DNA of 64,000 nucleotides, taken from Methanohalophilus halophilus (lineage in GTDB: Archaea > Halobacteriota > Methanosarcinia > Methanosarcinales > Methanosarcinaceae). Both the position numbers and the translations under genes were made by a program. Below are positions 36,923-45,126 of this stretch, in pieces; position 1 is the first letter of the stretch; each line of letters starts with the position of its first letter. The DNA lies in NCBI RefSeq assembly GCF_001889405.1, contig NZ_CP017921.1, positions 1,440,057 through 1,504,056 on the forward strand. The letters are read 5' to 3'. The notes beneath the pieces were generated by a model, which saw only the letters and a program-made list of their open reading frames with translations, did no database searches and was not told the origin of the DNA.

Positions 36923-37429
36923 TCAGATGTATTCATTCTGGATTTGTATAATATCTTCACTATTGTTTGCTTTACTATAATCTTCCAGAGGTTCTCTGTT
37001 AAGTTCCAGAAAAGTATGTCCCCATCGGAATTTTGACAGAATATTTTCCGCTTGATCTTTGTTTCCCAGAATATACAAAGCCGCTGCAAAAGCTTCGACC
37101 GAATTTAATTTAAAGGGTTTGCCAAAATTCACCGGATTTGAAGCTAGTAGATAGGGCAACGCACGATGCTGTAACTTGCGACGCAACAGTTTAGGAAAAA
37201 TTTCTTCCACAGTATTCCATGAACAGTCAAGGACAATAATGTCTGAAATCTCACAGTCTGCAGGTGAAAGAGCTTTTTCTGCCATTGGGTCAAGTAAGAT
37301 GGATCCCTTTGGGAGTGAATGTATTTTTTCATGCAGTCGGACCAGATCAAATTTTTTGAGTCTTTTACCTGTGCATTTTTTAGGATCACATTGACGGGCG
37401 TGATAAATATGGAGTCTGAATTCTTTCAT
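36923..37429 (-). CDS. tsr3: rRNA aminocarboxypropyltransferase Tsr3
   Basis: 168 residues. [58 protein letters not shown], and the [34 protein letters not shown] core are the DUF367/Tsr3 pattern. In yeast Tsr3 moves the aminocarboxypropyl group of SAM onto a hypermodified pseudouridine of 18S rRNA; archaea make the matching 16S mark. No strong Shine-Dalgarno is evident. The gene is followed by the LOG protein. Confidence 0.94.
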   Translation of the reverse strand: MKEFRLHIYHARQCDPKKCTGKRLKKFDLVRLHEKIHSLPKGSILLDPMAEKALSPADCEISDIIVLDCSWNTVEEIFPKLLRRKLQHRALPYLLASNPVNFGKPFKLNSVEAFAAALYILGNKDQAENILSKFRWGHTFLELNREPLEDYSKANNSEDIIQIQNEYI

Positions 37430-37464
37430 TCAGGCTATATTATTCATTAATGATACATATTGTT

Positions 37465-37605
37465 TGTTCAAAAAAGCTTGTGATCCGGCCGGTTTCCTGC
37501 CGGCCAGAATCAACAAAGGTGGTTGTATGATATTTGCTCCCGCAGTTTACGGGGCCGGGCAGACTTGCTAATCTGTCCCTCTATAAAATGAGGGTTGTTC
37601 TATTA
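37465..37605. ncRNA. Candidate structured RNA between tsr3 and a phosphatase gene
   Basis: A locally GC-rich stretch in an AT-rich gap holds four hairpins. I: TTG+TGAT+GGCCGG (37478-37492) with CCGGCC+ATCA+CAA (37500-37516). II: CCCG (37539-37542) with CGGG (37550-37553). III: GGGCAGA (37557-37563) with TCTGTCC (37572-37578). IV: CCCTC (37577-37581) with GAGGG (37590-37594); III and IV compete for two bases. Stems II and III gain G-U pairs only if the plus strand is transcribed, and a T-rich run follows IV. On the minus strand a TATA-like run precedes it and a T6 follows hairpin I, so strand is open. No open reading frame fills it. Confidence 0.45.
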
Positions 37606-37713
37606 TTTAAATGTTAACGGCGAATACTTTGTATAATTCCATTTCTCTTTTTGCATATTTGGGATGTCTGTTTAGTATAATTAGGCTTTTTCGGAAGCCG
37701 GAGTATTTTACAA

Positions 37714-38532
37714 TCAAAGATAATACCTGGTTTTGTCAATAATCCTTGTACCATCTTCCGTTTTTCCATATGTGTATATTTCAAGTTGATCCGTTTTGAT
37801 AAGGCATACAGCACCCTTTGCAGGAGTGCCATGGTTATTCAGCGTTGAATGTATTGAAAGTAATCTATTCCCAAACCACCATTTATATCCTGTATCCAGT
37901 GAACTATGGGCACGAATAATCATTTGCAGGTCATTAAGGTGGAGGAATCCTTCCACAATATCGGGGCCAAAGGTCCGTATGTCTCTTCCTCTTATGGAGA
38001 AGTTCAGGCCAGGTATCTCAGACGGGTCATTCCAGAGATAATTAAATGAATTTTGTTTTGTGATAGCTGTTGTTTTCCTTATATCTTCGATACCGCCGTG
38101 GACACAGAATATTTTTTTGTTTATTAAAGCTGCCACAGGCATTTCTTCAAACACGATATTAGCAAAATTGAACAGGTCACTATCTTCCAGCTCATCAAAG
38201 AATTCCCTTTTCTCGTTCATCTGCTTTGTTTCATGATTCCCTCTCAGGAGGAAGACATTTTTCGGTGAGGCAATCTTTAATTCCAATAATCTTGAAAGGA
38301 CTTCTGCAGAATTTCTTCCACGATCCACATAATCTCCCAGGAATATTATATTTGCAGGTTCTAGCTCTTCTTTGAGTGAAATAATCGTGTTCAGGGCCTC
38401 AAGGTCTCCATGCAAATCTCCGATTATCATTGTGGGAAGTTCTTTTATTCTTATTACTGCATTTTCTTCCCTGAACAAGTTTCTCGCATGTGTTAGGTTG
38501 GCCTGAAATTGTTTGTTCTGGTTCATATCCAT
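37714..38532 (-). CDS. PPP-family serine/threonine phosphatase
   Basis: 272 residues. Metal ligand motifs are complete: GDLHG (38-42), GDYVDRG (66-72), GNHE (98-101), FCVHGGI, and a late RAHSSLDTGYKWWF. It resembles the PP1/PP2A group more than the bacterial PrpA type. It should remove phosphate from Ser/Thr proteins in the cytoplasm. The candidate structured RNA lies just downstream. No ribosome binding site stands out. Confidence 0.92.
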   Translation of the reverse strand: MDMNQNKQFQANLTHARNLFREENAVIRIKELPTMIIGDLHGDLEALNTIISLKEELEPANIIFLGDYVDRGRNSAEVLSRLLELKIASPKNVFLLRGNHETKQMNEKREFFDELEDSDLFNFANIVFEEMPVAALINKKIFCVHGGIEDIRKTTAITKQNSFNYLWNDPSEIPGLNFSIRGRDIRTFGPDIVEGFLHLNDLQMIIRAHSSLDTGYKWWFGNRLLSIHSTLNNHGTPAKGAVCLIKTDQLEIYTYGKTEDGTRIIDKTRYYL

Positions 38533-38608
38533 TCTCTTCGAGATTTCTGTAGAGGAATATTTAAATTAATTCTGGTTGATATAGGCTAATATTGATGTGA
38601 GGCAAAAA

Positions 38609-38953
38609 ATGGGTTTGATCAAAGGTGCCGTCATAGGCTTGATAGTTACATTTGTACTTTATTTAGTTCCGTTTGTAAACATGCTTTCTCCATTTATAGG
38701 AGGTTTTGCAGGAGCTTATTCCGAGGTGCGTTCTGCATGGGATGGCTTTTTAGTAGGCATATTAATGTTCATATTGATGGTAATTCCCGGTTTCATTCTT
38801 GCAGGGTTTGTGGGCTCACTTTTTCAAAATATCCCGGGTTTGATGGCAATTGTTACAGGGCTTGGTGCAGGTATGTTCGTCCTGATTATGTTGCATACCG
38901 GTATAATTGGTATTATTGGGGCAGTTCTTGGTGGACTGCTGGCTCATGATTAA
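38609..38953 (+). CDS. DUF5518-like membrane protein
   Basis: 114 residues, almost all hydrophobic: four segments with glycine-rich packing (KGAVIGLIVTFVLYLVPF, LSPFIGGFAGAY, GFLVGILMFILMVIPGFILAGFVGSLF, IIGIIGAVLGGLLA). The GGFAGAY and GAVLGGLLA motifs are typical of small archaeal DUF5518 proteins of unknown function. ATG 38609 follows GTGAGG; an in-frame GTG at 38597 would overlap that site. It lies 20 bases upstream of sfsA. Confidence 0.7.
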   Translation: MGLIKGAVIGLIVTFVLYLVPFVNMLSPFIGGFAGAYSEVRSAWDGFLVGILMFILMVIPGFILAGFVGSLFQNIPGLMAIVTGLGAGMFVLIMLHTGIIGIIGAVLGGLLAHD

Positions 38954-38973
38954 AGAGATGTCCGATTATTGGT

Positions 38974-39702
38974 ATGTATATGGTTGAATCAGAAAAACAG
39001 GTAATGTATGTTGGTTGGGATGTCGAAGCCGTCTTCATCAGCCGTCCCAATCGATTTGTTGCGATTGTAGATATTCTGTTACCTGATGTGCAAAATGTGG
39101 CGGTTCATGTACATGACCCTGGACGACTGGTAGATTTGCTTTACAGGGGAAACCGCTTATTACTGAAAAAGGCTACAAATCCCGGTCGCAAAACAGAGTG
39201 GGATCTCATTGCTGCAAAAAAGGGTAATGAATGGATACTTGTCAACTCTGCATATCACCGCAAGATTGCCGAATGGGTATTATCAGATCCTGATATTAGT
39301 CCCCTGGGGCAGGTGGATTCAATTTTTCCTGAGCAAAAAATTGGTGATAGCAGACTGGATTTTCTTGTTTTAAAAAGAGACAAACGTATTTGGGTGGAAG
39401 TTAAAGGTTGCACCTTTGTTAGGGATGAAATAGCCCTTTTTCCAGATGCTCCTACAACAAGGGGTAAACGCCACCTTGATGAACTTACACTGGCAAAGAA
39501 GAATGGGGATAATGCAGCGGTTCTATTTCTGGTTTTCAGGGCCGATGCAAAATATTTTTCTCCTAATCGGCTAATGGATCCGGGATTCTACGGGTCATAT
39601 CAAAAGGCCAAAAATGCAGGAGTAGATTTTTATCCACTTCTGTTTAACTACCGGGAAGGGAATATTTATTTTAATAAAACACTTCTTTCACATGAAATCT
39701 GA
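38974..39702 (+). CDS. sfsA: SfsA family protein
   Basis: 242 residues. HVHDPGRLVDLLYRGNRLLL, SRLDFLVLKRDKRIWVEVKGCTF and the signature LFPDAPTTRGKRHLDEL are SfsA. The C-terminal half has a PD-(D/E)xK nuclease fold (DF...EVKG), and nucleic acid binding is likely. The sugar fermentation role found in E. coli is unlikely to apply in a methanogen. Confidence 0.93.
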   Translation: MYMVESEKQVMYVGWDVEAVFISRPNRFVAIVDILLPDVQNVAVHVHDPGRLVDLLYRGNRLLLKKATNPGRKTEWDLIAAKKGNEWILVNSAYHRKIAEWVLSDPDISPLGQVDSIFPEQKIGDSRLDFLVLKRDKRIWVEVKGCTFVRDEIALFPDAPTTRGKRHLDELTLAKKNGDNAAVLFLVFRADAKYFSPNRLMDPGFYGSYQKAKNAGVDFYPLLFNYREGNIYFNKTLLSHEI

Positions 39703-39899
39703 AGCGTCTACATATCATACTGGATATAATTGGTAATGTGTAAGTTGTATGTTCTTTTCAACACGCTCAGGAATAAGTATATACAAGAATAATTACTTAT
39801 TTGAGAATAATTATGTATATGCCAATCATGAGTATATATTTTATGTGTAACAAACCATAAATACGGTGTTTGCTCATCTACTTTCTACTATATGGGAAT
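39703..39899 (+). promoter_or_regulatory. Upstream region of the FetAB-like exporter with repeats
   Basis: An AT-rich gap. AATAAGTA (39772-39779) and TACTTATT (39794-39801) are an 8-bp inverted repeat, and AGAATAATTA occurs twice as a direct repeat (39786-39795 and 39804-39813). TATA-like runs occur at 39778-39783 and 39832-39840. The repeats could be operators for a metal-responsive regulator of the downstream transporter. No small gene seen. Confidence 0.4.
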
Positions 39900-40544
39900 A
39901 TGCTGATGTATATGGATAAAAATATTATTGAATACAGGGACCTTAGCATTATTCATTCGCATCAGAAGGTTCTGGAGAATTTCAATCTTACAATAAAAAA
40001 AGGTGAAAAACTTCTAATCAGGGGGAAATCCGGGACCGGTAAATCCACCCTTTTTTTGTGTCTTCTGGGATTGATACGTCCTTCAAAAGGGGATGTTTAT
40101 TTTGATAATTTGCCGGTAAATGGTAATTCTGTTTCTTTTGTGCGTACAAAAGTAGCCTATGTTCCCCAGGATGTTGATGTTGGAAGGGATAGTGTAAACG
40201 AGTTCTTTGACACTATTTTCTCCTATAATGCCGTTGGTTTTTCTCCGTCTTTTGAAAAAATTCATAGATTGTTTGAATGGTTTGAACTTGATGTTTCCAT
40301 TCTCAAAAAAGAATTCAAATCTCTCTCAGGAGGGGAAAAACAGCGTATTGTACTTATTTTGTCTCTACTTCTGGAAAGAAATGTGTTTTTGCTTGATGAA
40401 CCCACTTCTTCCCTCGATTCTTCATTAAAGTCAAAGGTAGTTGACTATTTTGTCAATGACCCTTCATTAACGGTAATTGTCATTTCACACGATCCTCAGT
40501 GGGAAAGAGAAGGTTTGCGTGTTGTGGATATTCCAAACATATGA
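39900..40544 (+). CDS. ABC transporter ATP-binding protein, FetA-like
   Basis: 214 residues. Walker A GKSGTGKST near residue 46, Q-loop in YVPQDVDV, signature LSGGEKQRIVLILSLLL, Walker B VFLLDEPTSSLD, and H-loop SHDPQWE. It pairs with the permease gene nine bases downstream. The E. coli FetAB (YbbL/YbbM) pair exports iron and helps resist oxidative stress. Three in-frame ATGs (39900, 39906, 39912) crowd the start and none has a strong ribosome binding site. Confidence 0.88.
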   Translation: MLMYMDKNIIEYRDLSIIHSHQKVLENFNLTIKKGEKLLIRGKSGTGKSTLFLCLLGLIRPSKGDVYFDNLPVNGNSVSFVRTKVAYVPQDVDVGRDSVNEFFDTIFSYNAVGFSPSFEKIHRLFEWFELDVSILKKEFKSLSGGEKQRIVLILSLLLERNVFLLDEPTSSLDSSLKSKVVDYFVNDPSLTVIVISHDPQWEREGLRVVDIPNI

Positions 40545-40553
40545 GGTGCGTAG

Positions 40554-41354
40554 ATGGCAGAAATTAATTTAATTCAAAATATCGGTGTTTCCGGATTCAT
40601 ATTCTGTGCCTTGTTGCTTATTCTTCCCTTTATGGTAAGTTATTATTTCAAATTGGGTATCATAAAGAAAAGTGTCATTATCGTATCCAGGATGTCTTTC
40701 CAGTTATTCCTGATAGGTCTTCTGCTTACCGTAGTTTTTGATATAAATAATCCGCTTATTAACGTTTTATGGATATTTGTAATGCTGTTCTTTGCCACAT
40801 ATACCATACTTGAAGGAACGGATTTCAAGACAGGACCTTTTCTTCCCACAATGCTAATCCTTTTTTCAATTGCAAACATACTGGTTCTGTTTTATTTTAC
40901 CGGTTTTATCATAAAACTTGATGATATCTTTGAGGCTCGCTACCTCATACCCATTGCAGGTATGCTTATGGGTAACTCCTTGCGTGCAAATATTGTTGCA
41001 TTGAACGATTTTTATCATGATGTAAAGAACAATGAGCAACGTTACCTGTACAGGCTTTGTGTTGGTGCCTCCAGGAAAGAAGCCTTATTTCCCTATATGC
41101 AAAGGAGCATGCTATCTTCTCTCAAACCAACTCTTGCCAACATGGCAACTATGGGTATAGTATTCCTGCCGGGCATGATGACCGGTCAGATATTGGGGGG
41201 AGTGAATCCCATACTAGCTATCAAGTACCAGATAACCATAATGGTAGCTATTTTTGTAACTACTGTATTGGGTGTCCTGGTTTGTGTGATTGTAGTTGTG
41301 GAGAAAGGCTTTGATGATTATGACCTGATGGTCGAGGACATAAAAAAAGTATAA
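40554..41354 (+). CDS. ABC transporter permease, FetB/UPF0014 family
   Basis: 266 residues, seven or so membrane segments. The family marks are in YLIPIAGMLMGNSLRANIVALNDFY, the coupling region GASRKEALFPYMQRSMLSSLKPTLANMATMGIVFLPGMMTGQILGG, and the long last helices. Members of TIGR00245 (YbbM/FetB) are linked to iron efflux. GAGGTGCGTAG lies before ATG 40554. The substrate here is inferred from E. coli only. Confidence 0.9.
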   Translation: MAEINLIQNIGVSGFIFCALLLILPFMVSYYFKLGIIKKSVIIVSRMSFQLFLIGLLLTVVFDINNPLINVLWIFVMLFFATYTILEGTDFKTGPFLPTMLILFSIANILVLFYFTGFIIKLDDIFEARYLIPIAGMLMGNSLRANIVALNDFYHDVKNNEQRYLYRLCVGASRKEALFPYMQRSMLSSLKPTLANMATMGIVFLPGMMTGQILGGVNPILAIKYQITIMVAIFVTTVLGVLVCVIVVVEKGFDDYDLMVEDIKKV

Positions 41355-41574
41355 TTAACAGGCGCTGTGGAAATCCCCATTTGAATAATTACTGAAACAG
41401 TGATAGTCTGTCTATCTTATGAATTAATAATTTGAACTTGACCACTTTCACTGATTTCTGTATTTTTAACCTTCAGTTCTTCCCCATATCTCCTTTTTTA
41501 AATACAGAAGGTCATTTTACAATTTTTGTAATTATGGGTATTTTCATCAAATTCATCCTTCAAGTGAAAGGAAT
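41355..41574. other. Intergenic stretch after the FetB-like gene
   Basis: 220 bases, AT-rich. I see no convincing hairpin, promoter or small gene. A plus-strand reading over 41432-41764 is hydrophobic shadow of the basic protein on the other strand. Confidence 0.4.
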
Positions 41575-41712
41575 TTATTTTCCTTTCCTTTTTTCCTTGG
41601 CAAGTTTTTTTTTGGCATCTTTGTTGCCGCTGGCTGCTAATTCTTCCAGTTTTGCCAGTTTTTCTCTCTTTGCACCTTTTTTTCTGTCTATATCTTTTTT
41701 CGACATTGCCAT
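41575..41712 (-). CDS. Small basic protein, 45 residues, unknown
   Basis: The minus strand encodes MAMSKKDIDRKKGAKREKL, then AKLEELAASGNKDAKKKLAKEKRKGK: about 16 Lys, 3 Arg and no aromatic residue. GAAGGT lies eight bases before ATG 41712; a second ATG at 41706 is also possible. The composition (alternating Lys with Leu, Ala, Glu) suggests one or two helices that bind nucleic acid or the ribosome. I do not recognise a family with certainty. It is too small for most gene callers. It is bounded by gaps on both sides, so it would be monocistronic. Confidence 0.6.
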   Translation of the reverse strand: MAMSKKDIDRKKGAKREKLAKLEELAASGNKDAKKKLAKEKRKGK

Positions 41713-41788
41713 AATCAAATACCTTCGTTGCATTTTCCTTATGCAGCAGTATTATTCGGTTTAAACACTATTTATGAGTTTCTATGAC

Positions 41789-41918
41789 ATTGGCTTTGCA
41801 GAAAATTTATACTTCACGTATAAACCACAGAGAACACAGAGAAAGCAAAGATTTTCTTTGAACACTGTGTTCTATGTGATTATATTTGTATTCTCATGAG
41901 GTTTTCTACAAAGCCAAT
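41789..41918. mobile_element. MITE-like foldback element, 130 bp
   Basis: Terminal inverted repeats of 17 bp with one mismatch: ATTGGCTTTGCAGAAAA (41789-41805) and TTTTCTACAAAGCCAAT (41902-41918). Inside, CACAGAGAACACAG (about 41826-41839) pairs imperfectly with CTGTGTTCTATGTG (41865-41878), so the whole element can fold on itself. It has no coding capacity. This is the form of a non-autonomous transposon end pair or MITE. No target duplication is obvious at the flanks. No full-length parent is in the window. Confidence 0.5.
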
Positions 41919-42028
41919 TAATATTAAATATATATTAAACATCTTATATATACAATTCTGGCACTAATTATATATGATTATAACTTTATCTGAGGTCCGG
42001 GCACATTTGATTCTATAAGGGGTAAAAT

Positions 42029-42889
42029 ATGATTATTGACATGCATACACATTCTTTCTATTCCGATGGTACACTTTCACCTGAAGAGCTGGTTAAGGAA
42101 GCTTCTGAAGTGGGACTGAAGTCTATATGTCTTACGGATCATGATACACTGGATGGTGTTCTTTCTGTTGATGACACTACGTCAAGATATGGTATTGAAT
42201 TAATTCCGGGAGTGGAATTGACAACCAGATATGCGGGAATGGAGTTTCATATACTGGGTATGGGCATTGATGTTGGGAATACCAAATTAAAAACTGTGCT
42301 TGCAAAGATGGCTGGTGAAAGATTTGAGAGGGCAAAAGAGATATCCTCTCTTCTGGGAGAGCATGGTTGGGAAGTCGATGTATCTTCCCTTTCCTATTCA
42401 AAAGGTACGGTTACCACACATGATATTGCAAAAGCGGTCACAAACAGGGAGATTTCAGCGTTTGATTTTCATAATGAATGGCTAAGTTCGGATTCCCCAT
42501 GTGTTGTGGGTACTTCTTCGATGCCTGTTAAAGATGCTATTTCTATGATACAAAAGGCAGGTGGCAAAGCAGTCTGTGCTCATCTTCTGAGAACACTTGG
42601 AGAACACGGTCAGGTTGATAATCTTTTGAAAATCGCTTCAGATATGGTCGATATGGGTATTGATGGATTTGAAACATTCTACGGGCAAAGCCGCATGTTG
42701 AATGTATCTGTAATGAATTCAATAGCTGATCGCTATGGTCTTTTAAAAACAGGTGGTTCGGATTATCATGGACCAGGTCATAAAGGCAGATGCCCTCTTG
42801 GTCAGTATTACTCTTATGGGTTTGGTTATGATCAGGAGAAAGTGTTGCAGAGTGTCCGGGTAAGACCACTGCTTTCCTGTATCCCATAA
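42029..42889 (+). CDS. PHP-domain phosphoesterase
   Basis: 286 residues. Metal-site motifs DMHTHSFYSDGT (4-15), LTDHDTLDG (about 36-44), GVELTTRY and KTGGSDYHGPGH are all present. It resembles the RNase AM/YciV-type PHP proteins that remove phosphate from nucleoside 3',5'-bisphosphates or trim RNA 5' ends. Substrate is inferred. AAGGGG precedes ATG 42029. The gene ends three bases from the convergent HD gene. Confidence 0.9.
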   Translation: MIIDMHTHSFYSDGTLSPEELVKEASEVGLKSICLTDHDTLDGVLSVDDTTSRYGIELIPGVELTTRYAGMEFHILGMGIDVGNTKLKTVLAKMAGERFERAKEISSLLGEHGWEVDVSSLSYSKGTVTTHDIAKAVTNREISAFDFHNEWLSSDSPCVVGTSSMPVKDAISMIQKAGGKAVCAHLLRTLGEHGQVDNLLKIASDMVDMGIDGFETFYGQSRMLNVSVMNSIADRYGLLKTGGSDYHGPGHKGRCPLGQYYSYGFGYDQEKVLQSVRVRPLLSCIP

Positions 42890-42892
42890 AAA

Positions 42893-43405
42893 TTAAAGTT
42901 GCCTTATTCCAAGTTCTTCGGCAAGGGCATGGACTCTTTCTATGGCCTCTTTGCCGACACCTTTTTTCTTCATTCGGTTGATGCGTTCCTCTGTGGATAT
43001 GCGTTTTGTTCCCTTCACAAGATTATCCGCATGAGCAACTACTTTTTCTTCCATGGAGAGGGGTATATAATCCTGTGGCGGAAGTCCCATTTCTTTTGCT
43101 TCATCCTCAGGGATACCTGCACCAATATGGTTCTTTATAATATCTATTAGTTTTTCATCAAGGCCCAGTTCAGTAGCACGCCGGCTACCGGCATCTGCAT
43201 GCATGATGCCGTGTGTGGTACCTCTTCCGATATCATGTAAAAGCCCGCCGATTCTGACGAGTTCGATATCGACATCATAGCCCCTTTTTTGAAGCCTTAC
43301 TGCAATCTCTTCGGATGCCCTTGATACTTCAATGCAGTGCTGGATTACTTTTTCGGAGCACCCTTCGTTTTTGAGTAACAGTATTGCATCCCTGTAAGAG
43401 ATCAT
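42893..43405 (-). CDS. HD-domain protein (TIGR00295 type)
   Basis: 170 residues. The HD motif is in GGLLHDIGRGTTHGIMHADAG, with His of HCIEVSRASEE before it and EKVVAHADNLVKGTKRIS after it. The set fits a metal-dependent phosphohydrolase of the HDIG type, close to archaeal TIGR00295 proteins. It lies three bases after tfe and may share its mRNA. Confidence 0.88.
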   Translation of the reverse strand: MISYRDAILLLKNEGCSEKVIQHCIEVSRASEEIAVRLQKRGYDVDIELVRIGGLLHDIGRGTTHGIMHADAGSRRATELGLDEKLIDIIKNHIGAGIPEDEAKEMGLPPQDYIPLSMEEKVVAHADNLVKGTKRISTEERINRMKKKGVGKEAIERVHALAEELGIRQL

Positions 43406-43408
43406 TGC

Positions 43409-43903
43409 TCAACTTTCCTGCAAGGCAGTAAGTCTTTCTTTGAGTGTATCAACCATTTCCGTATTTTCCTGGAAGGTCAGGTCTTCCCCACATACCGGAC
43501 AAAGAAAATGGCAGTCAGCTGCATTGTTGAACAGGATCCTTATGCATCCTTCCGGGCAGACGTAAAAGACGTTATCCTCTTCAAAATCCAGGCGGGCCTG
43601 AAGGTTCTTAACGAGTTTTTTCTTCTCTTTTGTCAGCTGGGTGTCAATGTCATCCAGGTCAAGTTGCCACAGGTATGTCAGCCAGCCGCTGCTAGAATCC
43701 CTTTCACGGCGACATATAGCGAGTTTATTCTCGTTCATTATGAATAGGTTTCTTCGAACAATATTCAATAACACGCCCGTAGCTTCTGCTATTTCCTCGT
43801 CGGTGACTTCACCTTCGGGCATGTTCTCAATCATTGTGATTCCTTCTTCTCCAAGCAGCTGTATCAGGTATCCTCGTACTACAGGGTCATTTAAATCTAT
43901 CAA
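43409..43903 (-). CDS. tfe: Transcription factor TFE (TFIIE alpha homologue)
   Basis: 164 residues. The N-terminal winged helix (VVRGYLIQLLGEEGITMIENMP, EVTDEEIAEATGVLLNIVRRNLFIMNENKLA) is followed by a linker and a zinc ribbon with CPEGC and CPVCGEDL. TFE helps TBP and TFB open weak archaeal promoters. Length and order match other euryarchaeal TFE. An acidic linker is seen at about residues 85-115. Confidence 0.96.
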   Translation of the reverse strand: MIDLNDPVVRGYLIQLLGEEGITMIENMPEGEVTDEEIAEATGVLLNIVRRNLFIMNENKLAICRRERDSSSGWLTYLWQLDLDDIDTQLTKEKKKLVKNLQARLDFEEDNVFYVCPEGCIRILFNNAADCHFLCPVCGEDLTFQENTEMVDTLKERLTALQES

Positions 43904-43986
43904 TTGATCGCCTCATGGAAAGGAATTAGTAATAAGTAGAGTTTACGTTGTCTACCTTTCATGTTATTTATAGTTATGGGGTTGCA

Positions 43987-45126
43987 TTATAGTATTTTAT
44001 TCAGCATTTTCGCCTGGTCTTTCATATGTCCAATTACATCGTTTCTGGAATTTCCCTTTGCCAATATCGAGACAAGCGGATCATCCGGGAATGCTTCATA
44101 CCCGGATTTCGGGATGTCTGCAAAACTTCCCTTTCCAAAGACTTCAGATATTTGTTTGCTGATAGTAACCGGTTTTTCAGAAGCATACAATATGGTTCTT
44201 CCACCCCACCGCTGGTATTTCGGTCTTTCGGGCAAAATCCCCTTAAATGCATCCACATGTGCCTGGAATATGTTGGTTCCTGTTGCAATTTCCACACTAT
44301 CCAGGCTTCCCTGGAACCTGGCGTTTATTTCCAGTATCACAGGTCCCTTCTCCGTAATTATAAAATCCATTCCGTTGGAACCTTTCAGTTTGAAGTGTTC
44401 ACATAGTTTTTCGCAGATTTCAATCATTTCATTTTCATGGGGTGTCTGCATGGGGGTAATATTTCCACAATAGGCAAACGGCATTTTTGTAAGCCAGCTG
44501 ATTCCAATGAGTTGCTCATTAACACCAATCGCAGTAGCCTGTATTCCATCACTTATCATGGAAACACTTGCTGCTGTGCCGTGTACGACTTCCTGCAGAA
44601 TAAGTTCACCCGGTTTGAAATTTCCGGCTTTGCATAGTTTGTCAACCTGATATTCCAATTCATCTGCGCTGGTTACGATTTTATTGAAAATCCCGCCGCC
44701 CCCAATTGCTGGTTTGAGTATCATTGGGGTGTTTATTTGCGGAGGATTCATAGCTACATGGGTTTCAGGATGGGGGATACCAAGTTTTTGTAATTCTTCT
44801 GCAAAACGTTTTTTATTCGATACAATTCCCATCTGTCCTACAGAATTATTCAGGACCGGGCAATCAAAGATTTCCCTCTCAATATTTTCAAAACCCGAGC
44901 CCAGGACAACTCCGTCAAAATCCGTTTCGAAATTATCCATTATCCGGATAATCTCTTCATTTTCCACTTCATGGATGTCTTCTTCCATCAAAGCATGGCA
45001 TTTGCAGGTATTATATTCCAGATCCCGGTCACAAAAAGCATCTATTGCATATACATTATATCCTGCACCCTTGGCAGAATGGGCAATATTCCTGCTGCTG
45101 TACCCGATTACCAGGATATTTTTCAT
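43987..45126 (-). CDS. ATP-grasp family protein (COG2232 type)
   Basis: 379 residues. An N-terminal Rossmann-like preATP domain (NILVIGYSSRNIAHSAKGAGYNVYAIDAF), an ATP-grasp central part (MILKPAIGGGGIFNKIV, LILQEVVHGTAASVSMI) and the metal-binding end of the fold EINARFQGSLDSVE. ATP-grasp enzymes join a carboxylate to an amine or thiol. The substrates are not known. It overlaps the nmd3 stop by four bases, a pairing also worth noting for a role in translation or modification. Confidence 0.85.
   Translation of the reverse strand: MKNILVIGYSSRNIAHSAKGAGYNVYAIDAFCDRDLEYNTCKCHALMEEDIHEVENEEIIRIMDNFETDFDGVVLGSGFENIEREIFDCPVLNNSVGQMGIVSNKKRFAEELQKLGIPHPETHVAMNPPQINTPMILKPAIGGGGIFNKIVTSADELEYQVDKLCKAGNFKPGELILQEVVHGTAASVSMISDGIQATAIGVNEQLIGISWLTKMPFAYCGNITPMQTPHENEMIEICEKLCEHFKLKGSNGMDFIITEKGPVILEINARFQGSLDSVEIATGTNIFQAHVDAFKGILPERPKYQRWGGRTILYASEKPVTISKQISEVFGKGSFADIPKSGYEAFPDDPLVSILAKGNSRNDVIGHMKDQAKMLNKIL

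Noticed and set aside
37465-37605. tRNA or SRP RNA in the tsr3 gap
   Set aside because: No T-loop TTCRANY, no acceptor pairing of seven bases with CCA, and too short for SRP RNA; none of the hairpins forms a cloverleaf.
41432-41764. A 110-codon plus-strand frame, hydrophobic, after the FetB-like gene
   Set aside because: It is the complement of the Lys-rich small gene on the minus strand; Phe/Leu runs arise from AAA/AAG codons. No ribosome binding site.
41826-41878. CRISPR-like short repeats (CACAGAGAACACAG)
   Set aside because: Only one inverted pair, no regular spacers and no cas genes; part of the MITE-like element.
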